Source: JAEUMW01 sp963734295 (GTDB lineage Bacteria; Pseudomonadota; Gammaproteobacteria; Burkholderiales; JAEUMW01). From it: a stretch of DNA of 64,000 bases. Below the pieces are notes generated by a model, which saw nothing but the letters and a program-made list of their open reading frames with translations, was not told the origin of the DNA and did not search any database. The position numbers were made by a program, and so were the translations under genes. The DNA is taken from NCBI GenBank assembly GCA_963734295.1, contig CAVTGS010000027.1, positions 194,260 through 258,259 of the forward strand, given 5' to 3'. Shown here in pieces: positions 18,346 through 27,333 of this stretch; position 1 is the first letter of the stretch; each line of letters starts with the position of its first letter.

Positions 18346-19920
18346 ATGGGTCTCAATTGGAAGGTCATGGCGCCGGTCGCGGTGGTATGGCTCGTCGTCG
18401 CCGGCTGCGTCCACTGGTTCTGGGTTCCCCGGGTGATCGCACAGGAGGAGATGCAATACCGCGACCACGTCTCGGGTTCGCTCGAACGGTTGACGCGGGA
18501 CCTCGTGCCCCTCGTGAAGGACGGTCGCGAGCCGGCAGTGGGGCAGCTTTTCGACGAAGCGTTGCGGGCGAATCCAAACTGGACCGCGCTCGAGCTCCGG
18601 GACCGCACGGGGCGTTCCGTGCGGCGCACCGAGGCGCCTGCAGGTCGTCCTCCCGCGACGCCGACCGAGCGCGAATTCGAGCAGCCGGTCATCGACGGCG
18701 CGGTGGTGCAGGGCTGGCTCACGGCGCGCGTGGACCTCGGTCCGGGATTCGGCGCCATCCGCGCAGGGCAGCACCAGGTCACCGTCCTGCTGCTCGCGGG
18801 CCTTGCGGCGGCACTCGCCGCCACCGGTATGGCGGTCCGATGGTTCGTGACGCGTCCGCTCGAGCGCATCGCGAACGCTGCCGGCATGATCGCCGAAGGC
18901 GGCACGGCGTGCCTGCCCGAGGCCGCCCGGCACGACGCTCTTGGGCGTCTCTCCGCGAACGTGACGCGTCTGGGCGCAGCACTCGGTGAGCGCGAGCGCG
19001 CCATCGAGCGCGAACAGGAACGGCGCCAGGCGGCCGAGGAGCGACTGCGCGAAAGCGAGGAGCGTTACACGCTGGCGGTGCGCGGGGCCGACGACGGGCT
19101 CTGGGAATGGGATCTCGGCAGCGATCGCGTCTACTACTCCCCGCGCTGGAAATCGATGCTCGGGTTCACGGAGGACGAGATCGGCGACAGCGTCGAGGAG
19201 TGGCGTGGCCGCATCCACCCCGACGACCGCGAGCCGACGCTCGCCACCCTGCAGGCGCATCTCGACGGGGCGACGGCGCGGTTCGAAAACGACCATCGGC
19301 TGCGCCACAAGAACGGCCGCTACCGTTGGGTGCTCGCGCGTGGCGCCACGCTGCGGACGGCGGCCGGCAAGCCGTATCGGCTGGTGGGTCTCAACACGGA
19401 CATCACGGCGCGCAAGCGCGCCGAGGAGGTGCTGGTGTCGCTCGCCGAAGGGCTCGCGCTCGCGCGTGGTGACGAGTTCTTTCGCAGTCTGGTCCGGAAC
19501 TTTGCGCGCGTGTTGGGGGTGAGGTACGCGTTCATCGCCGAGTGCGCCAACTTTCCCACCACGCGCGTGCGGAAGCTCGCTTCGTGGAAAAACGATGGCT
19601 GGGCCGAAGCGAACGAGTTCGACCTCGCAGGCACGCCGTGCCACGAGACCGTGAGCCTCGGGCGGGTGTGCGTGTACACGCGGGACGTGGGCATCATCTA
19701 TCCGCGCGAAGTAGGATTCGAAAGCTACCTCGGCATCCCGATCTTCGACAGCGCGGGCAGCGTGATCGGGCACCTCGCCTGCTACCACACGGAACCCATG
19801 CAGGAGGACCTGCCGGTGCAATCGATCTTCTCGCTCTTCGCGGTGCGCGCCGGGGTCGAGATGGAGCGGCGGGCACTCGAGCGACGGCTGGAGACCATGC
19901 AGGCCCGCGTCTCGGGCTAG
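18346..19920 (+). CDS. Membrane sensor with HAMP-PAS-GAF and no output domain
   Basis: 524-residue protein: N-terminal helix (VMAPVAVVWLVVAGCVHWFW), a periplasmic stretch of ~120 residues, a second helix (LLLAGLAAALAATGMAVRWF), a HAMP-like linker with coiled coil (to ~230), a PAS domain with PAC ending (ENDHRLRHKNGRYRWVLARG, LVGLNTDITARKRAEE), and a GAF-like domain to the end (FRSLVRNFARVLGVRYAFIA). No kinase, GGDEF, EAL, guanylate cyclase or phosphatase domain follows; the protein simply stops after the GAF. It begins 15 bp after the kinase gene, behind GGGGAGG, and probably feeds that kinase. Confidence 0.82.
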   Translation: MGLNWKVMAPVAVVWLVVAGCVHWFWVPRVIAQEEMQYRDHVSGSLERLTRDLVPLVKDGREPAVGQLFDEALRANPNWTALELRDRTGRSVRRTEAPAGRPPATPTEREFEQPVIDGAVVQGWLTARVDLGPGFGAIRAGQHQVTVLLLAGLAAALAATGMAVRWFVTRPLERIANAAGMIAEGGTACLPEAARHDALGRLSANVTRLGAALGERERAIEREQERRQAAEERLRESEERYTLAVRGADDGLWEWDLGSDRVYYSPRWKSMLGFTEDEIGDSVEEWRGRIHPDDREPTLATLQAHLDGATARFENDHRLRHKNGRYRWVLARGATLRTAAGKPYRLVGLNTDITARKRAEEVLVSLAEGLALARGDEFFRSLVRNFARVLGVRYAFIAECANFPTTRVRKLASWKNDGWAEANEFDLAGTPCHETVSLGRVCVYTRDVGIIYPREVGFESYLGIPIFDSAGSVIGHLACYHTEPMQEDLPVQSIFSLFAVRAGVEMERRALERRLETMQARVSG

Positions 19921-20082
19921 ACGGCCCGGCGCCAAGCGCGCCGCTCCGTGATCGAAATGTGAGACTTGCGTGACGGCGGCGTGACCCTCTCCCACCACAC
20001 TGCTACACTGTCGCTCGGCATTATGCCCGTCGAAAACGAGTCGGGTATAGGCCCTTACCGTCAACCATCCTGGAGGATCACG

Positions 20083-20563
20083 ATGCTCACATCCGATACC
20101 GCACGCCGAATGCGCGTCGCCACCGCCGTTGCCGCCATGCTCACCTGCGCGCCGTTCGCGGCCGCCGATGACATGGTCTCGTTCGCCACTGGAGGTTACG
20201 CGAGCGGGCTCAGAACCGGCGACATGATGAAGAAGATCGACACCAACAAGGACGGCATGGTGTCGAAGGACGAGTGGGTCGCCTACCAGGAGAAGGTGTT
20301 CGTCATGCTGGACAAGGACAAGACCATGATCATCGACGAGAAGGAGTTCCTCGCGCCGTCGAGCGAGATGGCGTCCTTTGCGACCGGCGGCTACGCGCGC
20401 GGACTGCAGAGCAAGGAGATGATGCACAAGATCGACGCCAACAAGGACGGCAAGGTGTCCCATGACGAATACATCGCCTACCAGGTCAAGGTGTTCGAGA
20501 TGATGGATCCCGGGACACAGCGGCATGGTCGGACCCAAGGAGTTTCTCGGCAAGGGTCTCTGA
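20083..20563 (+). CDS. Exported EF-hand protein with four Ca2+ loops, one frameshift
   Basis: Signal peptide (cleavage near FAAADD) followed by a two-fold repeat of ~62 residues: each copy begins M(V/A)SFATGGYA.GL and carries two EF-hand loops. Copy 1: DTNKDGMVSKDE and DKDKTMIIDEKE; copy 2: DANKDGKVSHDE and, after correcting a one-base shift near 20512, DPGHSGMVGPKE. Read straight, the ORF leaves frame after EMMDPG and runs into the msrB upstream region; removing one G of the GGG there gives a clean end (EFLGKGL, stop 20561-20563). RBS GGAGG lies ahead of the ATG. Likely a periplasmic calcium-binding protein. Confidence 0.75.
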
Positions 20564-20702
20564 GGCGCCCGCACGTGACGCCGCCGCGCCGGCGGTGTGG
20601 CGGCGCGGTTCGGGGGGTTCGTGCCGCATCGTCGACCCTCCGCGGAACCCGTATCGAGAGCAACCTGTCCTATCGCTGACCACTGCAGCACTGGAATCCA
20701 AC

Positions 20703-21203
20703 ATGAACCGCCGCCTTTTTTTCACCGGCCTGTCCGGGTTGTTTGTCGCCGCCGCGCTGCCCGCGGGCGGCAAGGAGAGCTCGTCCGTGACCCCCTTGAA
20801 CAAGTCGAAGTCGGACTGGAAAACCCTGCTGCCGTCGGATCGGTTTGCCGTGCTGTTCGAAGAAGATACAGAGCGCCCCTTCACGAGTGCGCTAAACGGC
20901 GAGAAGCGCGCAGGGACTTTCGTCTGCGCCGCCTGCTTCCTGCCGCTCTTCGACTCCGCGCAGAAGTACGACAGCGGCACGGGCTGGCCGAGCTTCTTCG
21001 ACGTGCGCCCCGGCGCCGTCGCAACCAGGAAGGACTTCAAGCTCGTTTGGCCGCGCACCGAATACCACTGCGCGCGATGCGGCGGGCACCAGGGTCACGT
21101 GTTCACCGATGGCCCGAAACCCACGGGCCTGCGCTACTGCAACAACGGTCTCGCGCTCGAGTTCGTCCCGGCGGGGGAGACCTTGCCCGCGCTCAGAACA
21201 TGA
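20703..21203 (+). CDS. msrB: Exported peptide-methionine (R)-S-oxide reductase
   Basis: MsrB repairs the R-form of methionine sulfoxide. An N-terminal signal-like helix (FFTGLSGLFVAAALPAGG) suggests a periplasmic enzyme. Family motifs: two zinc CxxC pairs (CAAC and CARC), GTGWPSFFD, GGHQGHVFTDGP and the active-site segment LRYCNNGLALEF. The stop overlaps the start of msrA (ATGA), so both stereo-specific reductases are coupled. Confidence 0.92.
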   Translation: MNRRLFFTGLSGLFVAAALPAGGKESSSVTPLNKSKSDWKTLLPSDRFAVLFEEDTERPFTSALNGEKRAGTFVCAACFLPLFDSAQKYDSGTGWPSFFDVRPGAVATRKDFKLVWPRTEYHCARCGGHQGHVFTDGPKPTGLRYCNNGLALEFVPAGETLPALRT

Positions 21204-21795
21204 AGCGCACGCTGGCGTTGCTCTTCACCCTCGCCGCGCTCCTGCTGACACGGGGCGCGGCGGCGGAAGGGTCGGCCACCGCGATCTTCGCGGGGGGGTG
21301 CTTCTGGTGCGTCGAAGCCGATTTCGAGAAGCTGCCCGGTGTGGTCAAGGCCGAGTCCGGCTACATCGGCGGCAAGGTGCCGAATCCGACCTATGAAGCA
21401 GGTGAGCGCTGGCAGCACCGGCCACGCCGAAGCGGTACGCGTGTGGTACGACCCGCAGCAGGTCACCTACGAGCAGTTGCTGGATTTCTTCTGGCGCCAT
21501 ATCGACCCCACCGTGAAGGACCGGCAGTTCTGCGACGTGGGCTCGCAATACCGCTCGGCGATCTTCTACGAGAACGACGCCCAGCGGGCGGCGGCGGAAG
21601 GCGAGCAAGGCCGCGCTGGAGAAAAGCGGTCGCCTGCCCCGCATCTACACCGAGATCGTCCCGGCCGGCACCTTCTATCTCGCCGAGGAATACCATCAGG
21701 ACTACTACAAGAAGAATCCCGTCCGCTATCGATACTACCGAACGGGTTGCGGGCGCGATGCGCGCGTGGCGGAAGTTTGGGGGGCGAAGCCGTAA
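21200..21795 (+). CDS. msrA: Exported peptide-methionine (S)-S-oxide reductase, two frameshifts
   Basis: MsrA repairs the S-form of methionine sulfoxide. After a signal peptide (LALLFTLAALLLTRGAAA) comes the catalytic GGCFWCVEADFEKLPGV and SGYIGG. The frame then shifts near 21402, giving VSAGSTGHAEAVRVWYDP and FWRHIDPTVKDRQFCDVG, and again near 21600, giving LPRIYTEIVPAGTFYLAEEY and YYKKNPVRYRYYR. Both shifts are explained by one extra base in a short run (GAAGC for GAGC; GAAGGCG for GAAGCG), so these look like sequence errors in an intact gene. Stop at 21793-21795. Confidence 0.85.
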
Positions 21796-21820
21796 GAGCC
21801 GAGACGCGCCAGACTCTCGC

Positions 21821-22504
21821 GTGGAGACATCGGTGAGCCTCCACGACACCCTGCAAGAGCGGTCCGCGCCTACCGTCGTGTTCGTTCACGGTCTGTGGAT
21901 GCGCGGACTCACGTTTCGGTTGCAGGCCCGACGCATCGAGCGGCAGGGGTTTCGGACCGACTGCTCGTTCTCGTATGCCTCGGTCACGAGCATTCTCACT
22001 ATTCACGCGCGGCGCCTCGCGGCGCATCTCGAGCAGCTCGACGCACCCTGCGTGCATCTCGTCGGCCACAGCATGGGCGCGCTCGTGATCCTGAAGATGC
22101 TCGCGGAACGTCGCGACCCGCGCATCGGCCGCGCCGTGCTCCTCGGCCCGCCATTCGAGGGTAGCTGTGTCGGTCGCACGGTGGGCCGCGTTCGGCCCGG
22201 TCGCTGGATATTGGGCTGGAGCTTCGGCCTGTGGTCACGTCAGGAGATGGTGCCGCCTCCGCGTGACACAGAAGTGGGCGTCATCGCGGGGACGCTGCCG
22301 GTGGGCGCGGGTGCGTTGCTCGGAGTTCTGGCGACACCGCACGACGGCGTGGTGATGGTGGAGGAAACCCGTGTTCCGGGCGCCCGCGATCACATCTGCC
22401 TGGACGTGAGTCACTTCGGTATGCTGCTGGCACCCTCGGTTGCCGAACAGATTTGTGCGTTTCTCCGGGACGGGCGATTTCAGCAGCCGGTCGGATCGGT
22501 GTGA
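21821..22504 (+). CDS. Alpha/beta-hydrolase, lipase-like
   Basis: Cytoplasmic serine hydrolase of ~227 aa: VVFVHGLWMRGLTF near the N-terminus (oxyanion hole), nucleophile elbow LVGHSMGALVILKML, and a conserved late histidine in HFGMLLAPSV. The shape resembles small PGAP1/lipase-like hydrolases. It begins about 25 bp after msrA on the same strand, either at this GTG or at a second GTG at 21833. Substrate unknown. Confidence 0.75.
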   Translation: METSVSLHDTLQERSAPTVVFVHGLWMRGLTFRLQARRIERQGFRTDCSFSYASVTSILTIHARRLAAHLEQLDAPCVHLVGHSMGALVILKMLAERRDPRIGRAVLLGPPFEGSCVGRTVGRVRPGRWILGWSFGLWSRQEMVPPPRDTEVGVIAGTLPVGAGALLGVLATPHDGVVMVEETRVPGARDHICLDVSHFGMLLAPSVAEQICAFLRDGRFQQPVGSV

Positions 22505-22543
22505 ACGTGCGCATCGCCAAGCGCGCCGCCTTCAGCGCGTGGC

Positions 22544-22944
22544 CTACAGCCTCGCGTCGTGCCGCTCCAGCGTGTGCTTCCACGCGAGCAGACGCTCGTC
22601 GGCCGTCACCAGCGCCGCCCGTTGCTGGAGCGCCGTGGCGACGATCATGCGGTCGGCGGGGTCCTCCGGCAGGCCTTGCAGGTCCGCGGCGCGAACACCG
22701 ATCCAGCCGTCCACCGGGATCTCGACCAGGCCGTCGGCGAGCCGTTGGGCGCGCCATTCGGCAGCAGGCAGGTGGAGATCGAGACGCTGCTTGTTCTGGA
22801 GCGCCGCGACCTCCCAGAACGTCAGCGCGCTACGGCGACCGCACCGCGCGCCCACATCCGGTCGATCAGGCTGCGACTCCGGCGTCCAAGGCTGCGGTCG
22901 TCTCCGGCCGCCCAAACGAGCGCGTGGGTGTCGAGCACGATCAC
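22544..22944 (-). CDS. vapC: VapC-type PIN-domain ribonuclease toxin, one frameshift
   Basis: PIN-domain toxin that cleaves RNA. The GTG start (22942-22944) overlaps the vapB stop. The first frame gives VIVLDTHALVWAAGDDRSLG with the first catalytic Asp; near 22834 one base is missing and the next frame continues SALTFWEVAALQNKQRL, then LPEDPADRMIVATALQ (further acidic residues) and LVTADERLLAW. Restoring one base gives an ordinary ~133-residue VapC. Confidence 0.82.
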
Positions 22945-23174
22945 TTGAGCGCTTCCCAGTCGCCCTCGGCGGCCGGCGCGATGATGTCGCCACGAATACG
23001 GATTCGCCCCTTGTCCACACCGATCAACGACTTGGCGCGCGGCCTGCGGTGCGGCTGCAGTTCGGCGACCGGCTTGCCGTTCTTGGTGATCACGATGTGC
23101 TCGCCGGTGCGCGCCACCTCATCCATCAGGGCGAGGCATTTCGCCTTGAATTCCGAGGCCTGGATGGTTCGCAT
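22941..23174 (-). CDS. vapB: VapB-type antitoxin (Phd/YefM fold)
   Basis: A 77-residue antitoxin: MRTIQASEFKAKCLALMDEV and GEHIVITKNGKPVAELQPHR are the Phd/YefM-like DNA-binding half, and the C-terminal RGDIIAPAAEGDWEALK would wrap the toxin. Start ATG is preceded by AAAGGAGA. The stop overlaps the vapC start. Confidence 0.88.
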   Translation of the reverse strand: MRTIQASEFKAKCLALMDEVARTGEHIVITKNGKPVAELQPHRRPRAKSLIGVDKGRIRIRGDIIAPAAEGDWEALK

Positions 23175-23202
23175 GATTGTCTCCTTTCGGCAGTCGACCA
23201 CC

Positions 23203-23231
23203 ATTCTGACCATGGTCAGAAGACTGGTCAA
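23203..23231 (-). promoter_or_regulatory. vapBC promoter with perfect palindromic operator
   Basis: On the minus strand, -35 TTGACC (23226-23231), 17-bp spacer, -10 CAGAAT (23203-23208). The 18-bp perfect palindrome TTCTGACCATGGTCAGAA (23204-23221) fills the spacer and overlaps the -10, the expected place for VapB(C) autorepression. Confidence 0.65.
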
Positions 23232-23472
23232 GGAAGCGGGACCCCTCGGAGCGCTCGGTGTTGACGGGCGGAAACGTTGGCAACACCATGTGGTCTCGAT
23301 GCTGTCGCGACCGCCGCGATCCACGAATACGCTGCCCCGCAGCCTGTCCGCTCCGCCTGCGCCTACCGCCCTTGCCTCAGGTCCGGAGAGTAATCCCAAA
23401 GGCACGGATCCGCGTGCTCCTGCAGTGCGGGCAATCCCACCGGCCGGACGAATCGGCGGAGGGTGTCTGATC

Positions 23473-24535
23473 GTGCGCATCGCACTCGCCGCCTCTCTGA
23501 TGGCGTTTGCGCTCACCGGTTGCAGCGCTGCGCCTTACTACTGGCAGGCGGCGAGCGGTCAGTTGGAACTTTGGCAGAAGTCGCGCCCGATCGACGACTG
23601 GCTCGCCGACCCGCAAACCGACGCCCAGCTCAAGGCTCGCCTCAAGCAGGTTCAGGAGATCCGCGCCTTCGCGAGCGGCGACCTCGCGCTGCCCGACAAC
23701 GGCAGCTATCGCAGTTACGCCGATCTCGGACGGCCCTACGTGGTGTGGAACGTGTTCGCCGCGCCGGACCTCTCACTGCAGCCGAAGGAATGGTGTTTCC
23801 CGGTGGCAGGCTGCGTGACTTATCGCGGCTACTTCGCGGAGCAGGGCGCCCGCAGCTTCGCCCACGGTCTCGAGAGCGAGGGCTACGACACCTACGTCGG
23901 CGGCGTGCCGGCCTATTCGACGCTGGGATGGTTCGACGACCCGGTGCCGAGCACGATCATCGGTTATCCGGATACCGAGGTCGCGCGCCTGATCTTCCAC
24001 GAGCTGGCCCACCAGGTCGTTTACGTGCAGGACGACACGACGTTCAACGAGTCCTTTGCCACGACGGTGGAGCAGGAGGGTGTTAAGCGCTGGGTGAAAG
24101 CGCAGAACGCGCCGCAGAAGCTCGCGCAGTTCGAGCAATCGCAGGCGCGCAAGCGGCAGTTCGTCGCGCTCGTGCTCGAGTATCAGGGCAAGCTCGCGGC
24201 GATCTATGACTCGTCCAGGAGCGACGAAGAGAAGCGGGTGCTGAAGGCGCAGACCTTCGCGGCGATGCGTGCCGACTACACCGAGCTAAGGCGCGGCTGG
24301 GGCATGCCGAGCGGGTACGACGCGTGGTTCGCGGGGCCGCTCAACAACGCGCAGATCGCTTTCGGTGGCTAGCTACACGCAGCAGGTGCCAGCGTTCCAG
24401 GCGCTGCTCGCGCAGGAGCGGGGCGACCTGAAGGGGTTCTACGCGGCTGCGAAGGCGCTTGCCAAGCTGCCGAAGGCGGAGCGGGACGCGAAGCTGGCGG
24501 TGCTGGAGGCGCAGATGGCGGCTGCTGCGCGCTAG
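23473..24535 (+). CDS. Predicted aminopeptidase lipoprotein (DUF2265/COG4324-like), one frameshift
   Basis: Lipoprotein with signal MAFALTGC and the features of the predicted bacterial aminopeptidase family: SRPIDDWLADPQTD, RPYVVWNVFAAPDLSL, CVTYRGYFAEQGA, the zinc-protease-like LIFHELAHQVVYVQDDTTF with a downstream FNESFATTVEQEG, and MPSGYDAWFAGPLNNAQIA. Read straight it stops at 24372; one extra T near 24361 hides the normal ending (ASYTQQVPAFQALLAQ to MAAAAR, stop 24533-24535). The GTG start fits the lipoprotein signal. It converges directly on the kinase gene at 24536. A relic of this gene's 3' end lies at 30991-31085. Confidence 0.82.
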
Positions 24536-25939
24536 CTAGAGCGGCGGAAACCGTACCACCACGCGCGCGCCCCGTCCCCCGCGCCCGTCCTCGATCGTCA
24601 CGTGCGCGCCGTGCGCTTCCGCGACTTCCCTGACGATCGCGAGCCCCAGGCCGCTTCCGGATCCCGCCGACCCGGGAATCCGATAGTAGCTCTCGAAGAC
24701 GCGCTCGCGCAGCTCGAGGGGGATGCCAGGTCCCTCGTCGGCCACTGCGAGCACCGCAGCCCCGTCGTCCAAGCCCAGTTCGGCCCTCACCCGCGCGCCC
24801 ACGGGGCCGTAGCGCACGGCATTATCGAGCAGGTTCGTGACGAGGCTGAGCAGCTTCTGGCGGTCGCCGCGCACCGCGGCGTCCGCCGCAGCAGGATCCA
24901 CGGCGATGTCCACGGTGCAGTGGCGTTCCCGCGCGCGCGGCTGGACCGCGTCCGTCGCCTCGCGCAGCAGCGTTCCGAGCGCCACGCGCTCCTCGCGCGA
25001 GGTGCCACCCGGTGCCGCGGCACGACTGTAGGCAAGCATCTGCTCGACGAGGTGCACGGTGCGTTCGAGTCCCTGCAACATGTGCTTGAGGGAAGCGTCG
25101 CGTTCCGCGCCCGAGTCTGCGCGCGCGGCGTTTTGCGCATGCACCTTCAGCGCCGCGAGCGGCGTCCGCAGCTCGTGCGCCGCGTCGGCAGTGAAGCGCC
25201 GCTCGCGGGCGAGCGCATCGCGCATGCGCGTGAGCAATCCGTTCAGAGCCTCGACCAGCGGTGCGATCTCGGCCGGGATGCGCGCGAGCACGAGCGGTGC
25301 GACCGAGTCGGGCTGGCGGCCCGCGACCTGCCGCGCGAGCGCCGACAGCGGGGCGAGGCCGGAGCGGAGGAGGAGACCCGTCAGCAGGAGCAGCAGCGGG
25401 ATGCCGGCGAGGAGCGGGGCTGCGGCGGCGAAGGCGAGCTTCTTCGCGAGTTCGTCGCGCACGTCGTCCCGCTCCGCGACCTGGATCCACACGTCGCCGG
25501 AGCGGAGCGTGAACACGCGCCAGTCCTGCCCCGCGAAGGGACCCGTGGCGAAGCCGGCGGCCAGGGCCGCGAAGGGTGCCTCTGGCGACGCCGCCGAGCG
25601 CACGAGCAGGCGCCCGGCGGCGTCGCGCACCTGGAAGGCGATCTTGGTCTCGTAGTAGTGGCCGAGCGGGCCCGGCCTATCGTGGGCCTCGTGCTCGAGC
25701 GGCCCTGGCAGCGCGATGACGATGGGCGCGGCTACCGTTGCCTTATCCACCTGCCGCGCGACCAGCGCCTCGAGCACGCGCGCGGAAGTGGCGAGTCGCG
25801 CATCGAAGAGTTCCTGAGCCTCTTCCTCGCTGCCGGCGAAGCTCAGCCATGCGGCGGTGCCGAGCACCAAGACCAGAGCGGCGCTGGTACCGGCGAGCAG
25901 CAGCGCAAGTATCGAGCGCGACCCGCGGTGGTCCTTCAT
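24536..25939 (-). CDS. QseC/TctE-type sensor histidine kinase, last gene of the seven-gene operon
   Basis: Membrane histidine kinase of 467 aa. Helix 1 (ILALLLAGTSAALVLVLG), a periplasmic sensor of ~140 residues, helix 2 (LLAGIPLLLLLTGLLL), a HAMP-like region, the phosphorylation site FTADAAHELRTPLAALKVHA, N box LLDNAVRYGP, then DEGPGIP and GSGLGLAIVREV. It follows its response regulator by 26 bp. Being co-transcribed with the biosynthetic-type genes upstream, it probably senses the locus product or the condition under which it is needed; this is inference. Confidence 0.9.
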   Translation of the reverse strand: MKDHRGSRSILALLLAGTSAALVLVLGTAAWLSFAGSEEEAQELFDARLATSARVLEALVARQVDKATVAAPIVIALPGPLEHEAHDRPGPLGHYYETKIAFQVRDAAGRLLVRSAASPEAPFAALAAGFATGPFAGQDWRVFTLRSGDVWIQVAERDDVRDELAKKLAFAAAAPLLAGIPLLLLLTGLLLRSGLAPLSALARQVAGRQPDSVAPLVLARIPAEIAPLVEALNGLLTRMRDALARERRFTADAAHELRTPLAALKVHAQNAARADSGAERDASLKHMLQGLERTVHLVEQMLAYSRAAAPGGTSREERVALGTLLREATDAVQPRARERHCTVDIAVDPAAADAAVRGDRQKLLSLVTNLLDNAVRYGPVGARVRAELGLDDGAAVLAVADEGPGIPLELRERVFESYYRIPGSAGSGSGLGLAIVREVAEAHGAHVTIEDGRGGRGARVVVRFPPL

Positions 25940-25965
25940 GGCAACGGGGCGGACGCGGCCGGCGA

Positions 25966-26643
25966 TCAGTCGGTCCGCACCTGCGGCGCGGGATCGATGA
26001 CGTAGCCGACCCCGCGCACGGTGCGAATGAGCTCCGGATAGAGCTTCCTGCGCAGCCAATGGATGTGTACGTCGACCGAGTTGCTCTCCACGTTGCTGTC
26101 CCAACCATATAGGGACTCCTCGAGCTGCGCCCGGGACAGCACCTGTCCTGCGTTCTCCAGCATCTTGTGCAGCAACATGAATTCGCGGCGCTGCAGCGGG
26201 ACGGACCGGCCATCGCAGGTCACCGCGAGCGCGGCCGGGTCGAGGCGCAGCGGGCCATGCTCGATCACGTTGACCGCCGCGCCGCGGCCGCGACGCTGCA
26301 GCGCGCGCACGCGAGCGAGCAACTCCTCGACGTCGAAGGGTTTCACCAGGTAGTCGTCGGCACCGGCGTCCAGCCCTGCCACGCGCTGCGGCGCGGTATC
26401 CCGCGCCGTGAGCACGAGTACCGCGGTCGTGTCGCCGCCCGTGCGCAGGCAGCGCAGCACTTCGAGGCCGTCCATGCCGGGCAGACCGAGGTCGAGGATG
26501 ACGAGGTCGAACGCCCCCGCGCGCAGCGCCGAGAGGGCGTCGCCTCCATCCGCCACCCATTCGACCGCATGCGCGGCGCGCTCGAGCGCGTCGCGCACGC
26601 CAGCTCCCAGGAGCTCGTCGTCCTCGACCAGGAGAATTCGCAC
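25966..26643 (-). CDS. QseB/PmrA-type response regulator
   Basis: OmpR-family regulator of 225 aa. Receiver: EDDELLGAGVRDAL, phospho-acceptor in LVILDLGLPGMDG, VLTARDT, and LVKPFDVEELLARVRAL. Winged helix: VPLQRREFMLLHKMLENAGQ, NSVDVHIHWLRRKL, IRTVRGVGYVI. The QseB/PmrA/TctD branch typically binds TTAA-type direct repeats, and such a repeat lies upstream of the operon's first gene (30923-30941). It starts 45 bp after the TPR-like gene. Confidence 0.92.
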   Translation of the reverse strand: MRILLVEDDELLGAGVRDALERAAHAVEWVADGGDALSALRAGAFDLVILDLGLPGMDGLEVLRCLRTGGDTTAVLVLTARDTAPQRVAGLDAGADDYLVKPFDVEELLARVRALQRRGRGAAVNVIEHGPLRLDPAALAVTCDGRSVPLQRREFMLLHKMLENAGQVLSRAQLEESLYGWDSNVESNSVDVHIHWLRRKLYPELIRTVRGVGYVIDPAPQVRTD

Positions 26644-26688
26644 GTGAGCCGCGAGAATACTCCTATTCGATGGTGAAGCCCCGGCTGG

Positions 26689-27333
26689 CTAGCGCGGGGG
26701 CAGCTTCGCCAGCAGGTCTTTGACCTCCGCGCGCCGGCCTTCGTCGGCGAGGGGTCGGTCCGGGCGCGGCGGCGCCTTCAGCGCGCGCTCCAGCGCCTTG
26801 CGTGCGCCGTCATAGTCACGCTGTCGGTACAGGTAGTCGCCGAGGAAGTAGTTCGGATCGATGCCGTCGGGGTTCACTGCGAGCGCCTTGTCCAGGAGCT
26901 CCCGGGCCTTGGCATCGTCGCCGAAGCCGATCGGCCAGCCAGGCACCTGGTAGTAGAGCGACCCCAGACTGGTGTAGGCGGAGCCTCCGAGTGCCTTCGG
27001 GTCGAGCTCCATCGCGTGCTCCAGGGCGGCCTTTGCGTCCTTGGCCAGCGACAACGCACCCAGCCCGCCCTTCGCGCCAGCGTAGCTCGCGACGATGATG
27101 CCGTACCAGATCTCGGGCTCCGCGCGATCGACGTGCTTGGCGCGCACGCCGGCGGCTGTCGCGGCGAGGGTCTGGTAGGCCTTTTCCTGCTCGGGGCCGG
27201 TCTTGCGGTACTTGATCTGCTCCCATTCCCGCTGCAGCGCGCGCACGTCGTCGTCGACGCCGGCATACGCCAGCGGGGTCGTACCGAGCAGGGTGCAGGT
27301 GAGAGCCAAAATGGTGGTGATTCGAATGCTCAC
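26689..27333 (-). CDS. Exported TPR-like protein in the seven-gene operon
   Basis: Signal peptide (ITTILALTCTLLGTTPLAYA) then a helical protein of ~190 residues with TPR-like units: AALEHAMELDPKALGGSAYT, LYYQVPGWPIGFGDDAKARE, LLDKALAVNPDGIDPNYFLG, YDGARKALERALKA. Probably periplasmic and protein-binding; no catalytic motif. The GTG start overlaps the stop of the dehydrogenase gene (GTGA), so its amount is tied to the enzymes. Confidence 0.8.
   Translation of the reverse strand: MSIRITTILALTCTLLGTTPLAYAGVDDDVRALQREWEQIKYRKTGPEQEKAYQTLAATAAGVRAKHVDRAEPEIWYGIIVASYAGAKGGLGALSLAKDAKAALEHAMELDPKALGGSAYTSLGSLYYQVPGWPIGFGDDAKARELLDKALAVNPDGIDPNYFLGDYLYRQRDYDGARKALERALKAPPRPDRPLADEGRRAEVKDLLAKLPPR

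Noticed and set aside
16810..20691. 1293-residue minus-strand ORF
   Set aside because: It lies antisense to five well-supported plus-strand genes; its composition (His/Arg/Glu-rich) is that of a high-GC shadow frame.
21400..21605. Programmed frameshifting in msrA
   Set aside because: No slippery heptamer or downstream pseudoknot is evident, and single extra bases in runs explain both shifts.
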